From positions 1-64,000 of the forward strand of contig QCGG01000004.1 in assembly GCA_003280055.1 (NCBI GenBank): DNA of 64,000 bases, given 5' to 3'. This stretch comes from Prochlorococcus sp. AG-363-P19 (GTDB lineage: Bacteria > Cyanobacteriota > Cyanobacteriia > PCC-6307 > Cyanobiaceae). Under the pieces are notes generated by a model that saw only the letters and a program-made list of their open reading frames with translations, had not been told where the DNA came from and did not search any database. How positions within the stretch are numbered: the first letter of the stretch is position 1; each line of letters opens with the position of its first letter. Position numbers and translations under genes: made by a program. This document shows positions 8,428-16,252 of the stretch, piece after piece.

Positions 8428-10911
8428 ATGCGGGTCCCCCTCTCTTGGATAAAAGAATACGTTGATATCGCAGATGAACCAGCGGAAGAGATAGCCCAAA
8501 AGCTTTCTATGGCAGGTTTTGAGGTAGAGGCTATCGAAAATCCTTCAGAAGGCTCAGAGGGAGTATTAGTAGGGTTGGTGCTATCTAAGGAAAAACATCC
8601 AAATGCTGACAAATTAAGTGTATGCAGTGTCGATATTGGACAGGAAAAACCTTTGCAGATCGTTTGTGGAGCCACCAATGTGAGAAGTGGGATTCATGTC
8701 CCTGTTGCCCCAGTTGGCATAGAATTAAATTCTATTGATCTTAAAATTAAAGCTTCTAAAATTAGAGGCATAGAAAGCAGCGGAATGATCTGCTCGTTAA
8801 GAGAACTAGGACTTGAATCCAATTCTGATGGAATCGCGATATTAGAAGAATTAACTGATAAACATTTAAAACCGGGCATTGCACTGAATAAATTATTAGA
8901 ATTAGAGGATAAAATATTTGATATTGCTATAACAGCAAATCGTCCTGATGGAATGTCAATATCTGGAATAGTTCGAGAGGTGTCGGCCCTTTATAAACAT
9001 CTACCAATTAAAGAAGTTTATGAAACAGATGCAACTCTCATATCAAAATGGAATTCAAATAGTAAACAGGACGAATTAGGAAATAGTGAGACATACAGTC
9101 TTACATTTCTAGAGTCACTTAATAATGACAAGGAAACGCCACAACTAATAAAAAAAAGATTAAAGCAATGCGGGATTAATAGCATTAATACAATAGTTGA
9201 TATCACAAATTATATAATGATTAGAGACGGACAACCACTGCACGTCTTTGACCAAGATAGGTTAGAAAAATTAATAGGTCGAAAAGTTGAATATGATGAC
9301 TTTTCTATTAATTATGCTAACGAAAATGAATTATTTATAGGCTTAGACAATATTGAATACAAGCTTAATAGGGATATTCTAGTTATTAAATGTAAAGAAA
9401 AGACGATCGCAGTAGCAGGTATTATTGGATCTTTGGAAACTGGAGTAACAAAATCAACCAATAGAGTTGTTCTGGAAGCTGCGGTATTCCCCCAAACATT
9501 AGTTAGAATAAGTTCCCGAAAGTTAGGCCTAAGGACGGAATCAAGCAGTAGATTTGAAAAAGGGATAGCAGAAGATTTAACTATTGAGTGTGCAATACGT
9601 GCTTCGAATTTACTTGTTAAATATTGTGGTGCAAAATATTCAGAAACACACGTTTATAGAGATAAAGCTGAAATTAACAATAGCATCAGGTTAAGGAAAA
9701 ATTCAGTCCTGAAAACACTAGGTCCATTAAATACTTTTAAAGCTAATAAATTAAATGAAGAAAAATCAAAAGAAATAAATATGATACTTGATGATAAAAT
9801 CGTCGAAGATTCTCTCTATTCTTTAGGCTTTAAACTACGAAAAATACAAATAGGCTGGGAAGTTGAGGTACCCCCATACCGGAAAAAGGACATAACAAGA
9901 GAAATAGATTTGATTGAAGAAATCGCGAGAATTGTTGGCTTTGATAATTTCTCCTTAAAATTACCTGTTCCTATAGTGCCTGGAGGTTTGACACCAGCTC
10001 AGAGATTCGAAAGGTCAATAAGAGACAAACTTACTTCGGTCGGACTACAAGAGGTGACAACGATGTCATTAGTAAAGAATTCATATGATCAAACGAACCA
10101 AATAACAATAAACAATCCATTCTTAGCGGAAGCAAGTTGTCTTAGATTGAATTTATGGGAAGAACATCTTGAGATTTGTAGTAGAAACCTAAAAGCATTT
10201 CAACAAGGGTGTTGGATATACGAAATAGGTAAGATATACCAAATAAATAAACAAAAAGCATTCATTGAATCTACGATTTTATCCGGAATTATATGTGGTG
10301 AGAAAAAATTAGAGCAATGGACAAAAGAATCTAAACTATTGAATACTAATTATTATCGATCAAGGGGTCTATTGGAAATAGTTTTAAAATATCTGAAATT
10401 GGATATCTTTGACAAACAGGTAGAGGATCAAAGAATGCATCCAGGCCGATCATCAGAATTAATTCTAGAGGGTAAGCCTGTAGGCAAGTTTGGACAAATT
10501 CACCCTGAGTTATGTGAAAAGTATGATCTTCCTAATGAAACATATTTATTCGAGTTTAATTATAAACAAATTAGGGATAGTGCTACAAGATCTAATAAGC
10601 TGAAACCTAACTTTAAAAAATTTCCTACAGTTCCTTTTGTCGAAAGAGACATTTCAATAATTGTAGATAGAAGCATCACATCTAGTCAAATAATTAGTAA
10701 CATAAGAAAATCAGGTAAACCTATGTTGGAAAACGTTGAACTCATCGATCGTTATGAGGGAGCTACACTTGCAGAAAATAAATGTAGTCAAACATTCAGA
10801 TTAAGATACAGAGATAAAATAGAAACACTTACGGAAAAAATCATCGAGCCGATACACAACAAAATACGTAATTCACTCATTAAACAATTAAAAGCGGAAC
10901 TTAGAAGTTAG
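8428..10911 (+). CDS. pheT: Phenylalanyl-tRNA synthetase beta subunit
   Basis: The 827-residue beta chain of the class II PheRS heterotetramer. The B1 start MRVPLSWIKEYVDI is typical, followed by the EMAP-like tRNA-binding domain (LVLSKEKHPNADKLSVCSVDIG), the B3/B4 editing domain (NTIVDITNYIMIRDGQPLHVFD), B5 (YRKKDITREIDLIEEIARI) and the C-terminal ferredoxin-fold anticodon domain (PFVERDISIIVD). It diverges from rpmG and overlaps the 3' end of rlmD by 11 bases tail-to-tail. pheS is not in the window. Confidence 0.97.
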   Translation: MRVPLSWIKEYVDIADEPAEEIAQKLSMAGFEVEAIENPSEGSEGVLVGLVLSKEKHPNADKLSVCSVDIGQEKPLQIVCGATNVRSGIHVPVAPVGIELNSIDLKIKASKIRGIESSGMICSLRELGLESNSDGIAILEELTDKHLKPGIALNKLLELEDKIFDIAITANRPDGMSISGIVREVSALYKHLPIKEVYETDATLISKWNSNSKQDELGNSETYSLTFLESLNNDKETPQLIKKRLKQCGINSINTIVDITNYIMIRDGQPLHVFDQDRLEKLIGRKVEYDDFSINYANENELFIGLDNIEYKLNRDILVIKCKEKTIAVAGIIGSLETGVTKSTNRVVLEAAVFPQTLVRISSRKLGLRTESSSRFEKGIAEDLTIECAIRASNLLVKYCGAKYSETHVYRDKAEINNSIRLRKNSVLKTLGPLNTFKANKLNEEKSKEINMILDDKIVEDSLYSLGFKLRKIQIGWEVEVPPYRKKDITREIDLIEEIARIVGFDNFSLKLPVPIVPGGLTPAQRFERSIRDKLTSVGLQEVTTMSLVKNSYDQTNQITINNPFLAEASCLRLNLWEEHLEICSRNLKAFQQGCWIYEIGKIYQINKQKAFIESTILSGIICGEKKLEQWTKESKLLNTNYYRSRGLLEIVLKYLKLDIFDKQVEDQRMHPGRSSELILEGKPVGKFGQIHPELCEKYDLPNETYLFEFNYKQIRDSATRSNKLKPNFKKFPTVPFVERDISIIVDRSITSSQIISNIRKSGKPMLENVELIDRYEGATLAENKCSQTFRLRYRDKIETLTEKIIEPIHNKIRNSLIKQLKAELRS

Positions 10912-12283
10912 TTTTTCGTACGAGAAAAGCTAAGGTTTCTATATGAGTCGTATGTGGAAAAAAATCATAGGGTGTAATTCTATCTATCTTATATAAGTCA
11001 TTGGTGACACATAATAGGTTTAAATCTCTAGCCAGGGTAGAAGGGTTACAACTCATATAAACAAGGTATTTGGGGGGGGAATTGCAAATATATGATATTA
11101 TTTTTGAGTTTAATCCTTTACGTGGAGGGTCTATAACTATAGCTTCATAGAATTCTAAATATTTAGCCAATACCTCTTCAACACTTGAGTTAATGAAGCT
11201 TGTATTTAATAGGGAGTTTTTATCTGCATTAGATCTTGCTGTTGAGATTGAATCTTTATTGAAATCAATACCTAGAACATTAATACCAGACTGTGCAAGT
11301 GGCAATGAAATTGTTCCAATCCCACAATAACAGTCAATTAATTTCTCTAATTTAAGAGGTAAAAACCATTCTACGATTTCGCGAACAGCCTTTTCAGCTA
11401 CTGAAGTATTAATTTGAAAAAATGTGCTTGCTTGTAGGTTAAATCTCATATTATAAAAAATTTCTTCAACATATGGAGAGCCTTCTATTAAGTAATTGAT
11501 ATCTCCAAGAATAGTATTAGAATAATTATTTTTAATATTCAATGTTACTCCTGAAATGAAAGGCATTTTTCTGATCCACTTTTTAGCAAGTCTATTAAGG
11601 CCAGCTAATTTAGGTGTATTTGAGACTAGTAAAATTTGTACTTGATTAGTAAATTCTCCTACTCTAATTCCCAAATAACGTAAACCTTTAATAGAGGGAT
11701 CATCAGAGTCAATTTCCCATGGTGTATTTGCTATATCAGTTCTAATATTTGAGAGTACGGTATTAAGTAATTCTATGTGTATAGGACATGAGTTAATATC
11801 AATTATTTGATGTGTACCCATCGCGTAATAGCCTAATAATATAGTATTACTCTTAGCCCGTTTGAGAGGAATAAGTAGTCTATTTCTATAGGCTATGGAT
11901 CTATTTCCAGCTACGATTTCATTTATTACTGCTAATTTAATTTTGCCTATTCGAATTAAGCAATCATACACTCGTTTTTGTTTTATGACTTGTTGCTCAT
12001 TTATATTTATATGTTGAAGTGTGCAACCCCCACATTTCCCAAAAAATTGACAGAAAGGTTCATTACGAGCACTTGAATGTTCAATAACTTTTACCAGTTC
12101 TGAAACCCAAATATCACCTCTCCTATTTTTAAGTTTTACAAGTGCCCTTTCTCCAGGGATTAAACCTGGTACTTGAATTACTAAATCATTCGACCTTGCG
12201 ATACCAAATCCCTTGTGGTCAAGGTCACATCCCATAACAATAATTTCACTTCCTTCACCAGGCGGAGGGAATGATTGTCTCAT
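10901..12283 (-). CDS. rlmD: 23S rRNA (uracil-C5)-methyltransferase RlmD/RumA type
   Basis: A SAM-dependent m5U methyltransferase. The 460-residue protein has an N-terminal TRAM domain and four cluster cysteines (C78, C84, C87 in CQFFGKCGGC, and C166), the RumA hallmark of an Fe-S cluster. They are followed by a Rossmann domain (LIDCYCGIGTISLPLA), the DPPRKGL motif and the catalytic cysteine in YMSCNPSTLARDL. The cluster supports RlmD/RlmC-like activity over TrmA; exact target uridine unknown. Start ATG 12283. Confidence 0.92.
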   Translation of the reverse strand: MRQSFPPPGEGSEIIVMGCDLDHKGFGIARSNDLVIQVPGLIPGERALVKLKNRRGDIWVSELVKVIEHSSARNEPFCQFFGKCGGCTLQHININEQQVIKQKRVYDCLIRIGKIKLAVINEIVAGNRSIAYRNRLLIPLKRAKSNTILLGYYAMGTHQIIDINSCPIHIELLNTVLSNIRTDIANTPWEIDSDDPSIKGLRYLGIRVGEFTNQVQILLVSNTPKLAGLNRLAKKWIRKMPFISGVTLNIKNNYSNTILGDINYLIEGSPYVEEIFYNMRFNLQASTFFQINTSVAEKAVREIVEWFLPLKLEKLIDCYCGIGTISLPLAQSGINVLGIDFNKDSISTARSNADKNSLLNTSFINSSVEEVLAKYLEFYEAIVIDPPRKGLNSKIISYICNSPPKYLVYMSCNPSTLARDLNLLCVTNDLYKIDRITPYDFFPHTTHIETLAFLVRKTNF

Positions 12284-12880
12284 CTGACTTACAAAAGACG
12301 TAGAAGTAGACTCTTTATGAGACTCAGCCTAGACATTGTAGAGCAAACTTGAATTGTTATTTGAAATATAAAAATTTGATCTTTTTATCAAGCTTGAGCT
12401 CAACGAGAAGAACTGAAACTTTTATCCTTGGTAGTTCCACTTACTCTTAGCTGAGAACCATAACTAGACTAAGTAGAAGACTAATACAAGACTTGTGATA
12501 CACTTCTTCCGTTTTTCTTTTATACCTCTTATGTAGTATGCAGAACTGTCTATATAGCAGGTACGCAAGTCTATAAATATCAGTGTTTATAATACTTTTG
12601 GTGGATAATAAATTCTCCTGGACACAAACTGGACAAAATTTATTGTCATCTATTAATTTATTATGAGAAAAATTTATTTTTATCCAATAATTTCACCAGA
12701 AGTTCTTTGACTCCCACAATGTCAATGCGATCTAAAAATATGGAAAAAAAGTAATTTGACCAAATTCAAATAAATAATCATACGTACTTGTTCATAGGAG
12801 GAATTGAGGAAGATGCATCCAGGCTGTCTTATGTGATAACCAGAATGGGACTCAGTTAGAGTCTCAGATTAGATAGGTGA
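12284..12880. other. Gene-free stretch between rlmD and the RHH-J gene
   Basis: About 600 bases with no convincing coding frame on either strand and no tRNA fold. Visible elements are an isolated TATAAT (12588-12593), a CTGGACA direct repeat spaced by four bases (12618-12635) framed by an AATAAATT/AATTTATT inverted repeat (12607-12644), and a five-pair hairpin GACTC/GAGTC close to the 3' end of the downstream gene. It could hold a small RNA or be decayed sequence. Confidence 0.5.
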
Positions 12881-13939
12881 TTATTCTTTTTTTCTGTATA
12901 GTTCTTTGAGTAATTGATATGCCTCATTTAACCTTCTCATAGCTTCAGTTGATCCTCCTGCATCTGGATGATCAGCAACAGCTTTTGATTTATACGCATC
13001 CCGTATTCGAGCCAAGGAGACCGCTGAACCAGCAATAGTTGGCAACCCAAGTAATTTCAATGCCCCATGAACAGTCATAGTTGATTCAAGTGTTTCAAAA
13101 GAGGTGACAGAATTACTTCGCTTATAACTATTTACAAATCTCCTAATCAAGGTTGGCATTCTTTGCGGAAGTGTATGTGTTGCAAATGGATCTTCCAATA
13201 CCCCGGCAACAACCATTACCCTTTCAAATGAAGGAGAAATGCTCACCCAGGACTTACAATATTTTTTCATATAATGATTTGCAGACGACCATGTAAACAT
13301 ACCGTTATCTGCTCCTTCTGTATGTAACCAAATTTCTCTCGCTAGCCATATCATTGCTGCCTCTACAACGTTTTCTCCAGGATTGTTTCCGTAAAGTGAG
13401 TTCCAATGAGAAATTGCACTTTTTAAGCTTTTCTCGATGTCAATAGAAGTAACACATCTAACAGCCGGTTCATTGTCAGAAACAGGTGTATTAGAGTTTA
13501 TGCGAAGTGATTCCTTAATCTTTTTACTCTTTTTACTGACAAAGCCTGGTAAATCAATCCCACCTAATTTACTTTTAGATGGATCATTCATAAAAACCGT
13601 TTTAGGACAATTGTCAAAATTATTGTTGGAATGATTTGATACTTGAGTTGGTGAAGCAATCAGAACTAAAGCAGTATTTTCGTCATAATCATGGTTATTA
13701 GAGTTTCTATTCTCATATTCCTGTGAACTATTGGTTTGTGAATCAACTAGATCTATACCTTGTGTGCCATTTAAATTTGTCGACAATTCGTCTGCTAATA
13801 ATTCCTCAAGTAGTCTTTCCACTACTGCTCCACGTCCCCTTAAACCCCATTCCTTTTTAAGTTCATCAAAACGTGCCACCAATTCATCGGGAATTTCTAC
13901 CGATATGCGCCTATTTTTTTTTGCTGATGAATCGTTCAC
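12881..13939 (-). CDS. Ribbon-helix-helix N-terminus fused to C-terminal J-domain
   Basis: A 352-residue protein with two recognisable ends. Residues about 9-52 (RRISVEIPDELVARFDELKK then GRGAVVERLLEELL) match a CopG/Arc ribbon-helix-helix DNA-binding fold. The last 60 residues (LARIRDAYKSKAVADHPDAGG then EAMRRLNEAYQLLKELY) are J-domain-like, with the HPD triad at 324-326 that stimulates Hsp70. The middle has a low-complexity linker (about 55-150) and a conserved-looking helical region near AAMIWLAREIWLHTEGADNG. It starts at GTG 13939 with AGGAG ten bases upstream inside a palindrome. It would normally be annotated as DnaJ-like; the DNA-binding role is inference. Confidence 0.8.
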   Translation of the reverse strand: MNDSSAKKNRRISVEIPDELVARFDELKKEWGLRGRGAVVERLLEELLADELSTNLNGTQGIDLVDSQTNSSQEYENRNSNNHDYDENTALVLIASPTQVSNHSNNNFDNCPKTVFMNDPSKSKLGGIDLPGFVSKKSKKIKESLRINSNTPVSDNEPAVRCVTSIDIEKSLKSAISHWNSLYGNNPGENVVEAAMIWLAREIWLHTEGADNGMFTWSSANHYMKKYCKSWVSISPSFERVMVVAGVLEDPFATHTLPQRMPTLIRRFVNSYKRSNSVTSFETLESTMTVHGALKLLGLPTIAGSAVSLARIRDAYKSKAVADHPDAGGSTEAMRRLNEAYQLLKELYRKKE

Positions 13940-13958
13940 CTAGTGGAGGCTCCTCTAG
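13940..13958 (-). promoter_or_regulatory. Near-perfect palindrome covering the RBS of the RHH-J gene
   Basis: The 19 bases directly before the GTG read CTAGAGGAGCCTCCACTAG on the minus strand: nine-base arms with one mismatch about a central C. The left arm contains the Shine-Dalgarno AGGAG. As DNA it looks like an operator for a dimeric regulator; as RNA it would fold and hide the ribosome binding site. Confidence 0.6.
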
Positions 13959-14229
13959 TGAGCATATATGATTTGTTGCCATGTTCCTGAGGAATAATAA
14001 TTCTAAAAGGTTTGAAACATCAATAATTTGGTTCGATTTGAGTTATCAAGCATAGTAACGTTGAAGAGTCTCATAAATCTGAGCCGATATTATATGAATT
14101 TCAGTAGAGGCATGTCAGCAGTTATGTAAATAGTATATAGAAATTCAAACCTGAATAAATAATTTAAACTTATTTGCCACAGTTACTTACAAAGTATACT
14201 AAACTAGTTAATATATATTTAATTCTACT

Positions 14230-14418
14230 ATGCGCAACTCATGCTACGAGCAAGAAGTTTCAAGTAACTATAGATCAAGATATCAAAAAAGGAGATTAAG
14301 GTTTCTGAACCATATACGAGATGCTATGGAACGGCGAATGGCAGCCTTAGATGCATCAATAAAAACATTAGAAGCCCAAATTGAAAGAGAGGATAATATT
14401 GAAAATAATCTAGAGTAA
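14230..14418 (+). CDS. Small charged helical hypothetical protein
   Basis: A 62-residue protein with an Arg-rich centre (SRYQKRRLRFLNHIRDAMERRMAAL) leading into a heptad-like helix (LDASIKTLEAQIERED). It is predicted soluble and coiled-coil-like. It resembles a small conserved picocyanobacterial protein of unknown function. A TATACT -10 candidate (14195-14200) with TTGCCA 15 bases further up gives a short leader of about 25 bases. It is convergent with the Ap4A phosphorylase gene. Confidence 0.65.
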   Translation: MRNSCYEQEVSSNYRSRYQKRRLRFLNHIRDAMERRMAALDASIKTLEAQIEREDNIENNLE

Positions 14419-14434
14419 TTTGTTAGTAAGATTA

Positions 14435-15277
14435 TTAATTAACTACGCTTTCTAACAGTTTTTCTGGTCCATTTTCGTTAAGATGTTTAACACTAGATTC
14501 ATTTGTAATTAGAAGATAACCAGCAAAACCTAATGAATTAATACTAAATCCATAGCTTGATTCCTTTGTTCTTCTAACTAGACAGAGCCAACCATCTGTG
14601 AGTAACATATTATATGGTTTGAGGGGTTTATTATTATGTTCTGGGCTACCTATGCCCAAATTCAGACATAGTTCAAGATATTTCTTATAAATTTTATTTG
14701 GATCATTCCTGGTTGTTTTGTCTAGCTCTATAACTGAGCAAGCTCTAGACAATGTATTCCTTCGACTATCTGATGAGTTTAATTGCATTTTAAACCAATA
14801 ATCACGGGGGCAATAAAGGGTACCTTCTTGCCTTCTCAACAACTGCAAATGTCTATGAGGTTGGCTAGCACCTGCCTTTGGCCCGCTGTTGTAAAACCAT
14901 AAACCTGTAGTATCTTTATCAACTATTAATAATGAATTCCAGTCGGATAAGGTTAACCAGCCATCTTGTGGATACCAATCAACTGTTATTAACAACATAT
15001 GTCCTTTCTGTACTGGGTATTTATTTAATATTAATTCATGAGTATTGCCAATTCTCGAAATCTCGAGGTTAACATCCCATGGTCTAAAGGGGTTTTGTTT
15101 TGGACCGAAATAGTTGTTTTGCAAACTAAATTTAGTAGTTAATTCTCGTATTTCAAATTTATGATTATGTGAGTCAGTTAAATAATTTAAATTAGTAGTG
15201 AGAGGTACAAGGCTTTTATTCAATATGGCATAATCGGATTGTTTAATCGCTGAATCCCAGAATTTCTCCTTCCTCAC
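14435..15277 (-). CDS. Ap4A phosphorylase (ATP adenylyltransferase), HIT superfamily
   Basis: The enzyme cleaves diadenosine tetraphosphate by phosphorolysis to ATP plus ADP. The 280-residue protein shows the HxHxQ nucleotidyl-transfer motif as HRHLQ (H141, H143, Q145), preceded by GPKAGASQP, and the N-terminal substrate region NPFRPWD...NKYPVQKGHMLLI. The C-terminal PYNMLLTDGWLCLVRR block matches the ATP-adenylyltransferase C-terminal domain. It starts at GTG 15277. Confidence 0.88.
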   Translation of the reverse strand: MRKEKFWDSAIKQSDYAILNKSLVPLTTNLNYLTDSHNHKFEIRELTTKFSLQNNYFGPKQNPFRPWDVNLEISRIGNTHELILNKYPVQKGHMLLITVDWYPQDGWLTLSDWNSLLIVDKDTTGLWFYNSGPKAGASQPHRHLQLLRRQEGTLYCPRDYWFKMQLNSSDSRRNTLSRACSVIELDKTTRNDPNKIYKKYLELCLNLGIGSPEHNNKPLKPYNMLLTDGWLCLVRRTKESSYGFSINSLGFAGYLLITNESSVKHLNENGPEKLLESVVN

Positions 15278-15449
15278 AATAGTAAAAATTTGTTCTCTTA
15301 TAATTATAGTATTTGATTTTTACAGATGGCTCTTAAATTTAATCATCAATTTCTAGAATGAATTTCACAATTGTCTGTTTTTAGGCTTCAAGATCATGAA
15401 CACCCGCAAACATCGTTAATTTTCTAAAAACATCTCATAAGCCAGTGGA

Positions 15450-15600
15450 TACAGAATGAAAGGCCTAATGGCCCTAGGCAGACCTAGAAAGCTCCTCAAG
15501 CAAAAAATAGGAGAAAAGGGTCGCGTCAGAGCCGCCTTTCCCCCCAGAAGGGTTCAAAGGCGCCTCTGACGGAATGTCGAAAGAACGCTATTTGACGACT
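15450..15600. ncRNA. Candidate structured non-coding RNA, orientation unknown
   Basis: The 627-base gap 15278-15904 has no coding frame until 15905 but contains a dense series of helices. CTAGG/CCTAG (15474-15478/15483-15487) closes a CAGA loop. CTCCT/AGGAG follows near 15492-15515. The main hairpin pairs CGTCAGAG (15524-15531) with CTCTGACG (15564-15571), has one C-C mismatch, then pairs CGCCTTT with AAAGGCG (15533-15539/15556-15562) and closes with CCC-AGAA-GGG. This GC-rich island stands out from the AT-rich surroundings. On the minus strand an AGGGCC/GGCCTT hairpin followed by T-rich sequence near 15460 could end a transcript. It does not match tmRNA, SRP RNA or RNase P RNA landmarks. Confidence 0.45.
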
Positions 15601-15904
15601 AAGCAATAGAGGTTTAGATCTATCAACTCCTCGATTTTGATCCAAGCAAGAAAAGGGTTCTTTAAAGTCGATTTTTAAGCCATTTTAAATTTTGAATTGT
15701 TACTTCGTTTAAAAATATGTGTGTAAATCAGAAAATTACAAATGGATGGCCAATGCGTTAAAACAGTGTTGTACCAATGGTTTACGGAAGAGAGTGCCGT
15801 ACATAACAGCGAGTGGACTTAAAAATTAGTGACACAATTTCTTCATAGGTGGTTGACGGGTACAGGGGGGAAGGCGTTAAACGTCAATCAGTTATTTCTC
15901 CTCA

Positions 15905-16135
15905 ATGGATTGGGAGTTCACAGAAGACGGGGCTTTCCTAGCTCTTTGCGATGCCTTTAGGGAAAGCGGCGAAACATCTGCCATGGAGTTCCTCGCTAAT
16001 GGCGAAGGGGCATTTCATTTTCAGGAATTGACTCAAAATGCTGCTGGTGAGGGAATTGACCTCAGCGATTCAGACTCATTAGATGAGTTTCAGCAAAATG
16101 TGATAGAAACAATGGAATCACTATGCCAAGATTAA
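15905..16135 (+). CDS. Small acidic hypothetical protein
   Basis: A 76-residue, strongly acidic protein (MDWEFTEDGAFLALCDAFRES then ETSAMEFLANGEGAFHFQELTQ). It is soluble, predicted helical, with no signal peptide or membrane segment. The layout of a helical N-terminus and Glu/Asp-rich body faintly recalls Nif11-type leader peptides, but it lacks a double-glycine cleavage site and a Cys/Ser/Thr-rich core. It appears to be a picocyanobacterial conserved protein of unknown role. The 60 bases before the ATG include an inverted repeat TTGACG/CGTCAA (15853-15887). Confidence 0.7.
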   Translation: MDWEFTEDGAFLALCDAFRESGETSAMEFLANGEGAFHFQELTQNAAGEGIDLSDSDSLDEFQQNVIETMESLCQD

Positions 16136-16252
16136 TTTAAACATTAAACCCTAAATTAAAAAGTATAATTGGAATTTATATTTTAGTTCCTTAGATTTAT
16201 TAGTTTCATCTTCATAATTCACTATAAATTAAACAATTTACTTATGATATAG

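Noticed and set aside
15450-15600. tmRNA, SRP RNA, RNase P RNA or glutamine-riboswitch identity for the structured element
   Set aside because: The expected landmarks (tRNA-like arm and tag reading frame, GGAAGCAGC-type SRP loop, GAGGAAAGTCCGG of RNase P, CGTTCA...GACGGAAG of the glutamine motif) are not present.
15905-16135. Nif11/prochlorosin-type leader peptide
   Set aside because: No GG or GA cleavage motif, no Cys/Ser/Thr-rich core and no LanM or peptidase/transporter gene nearby.
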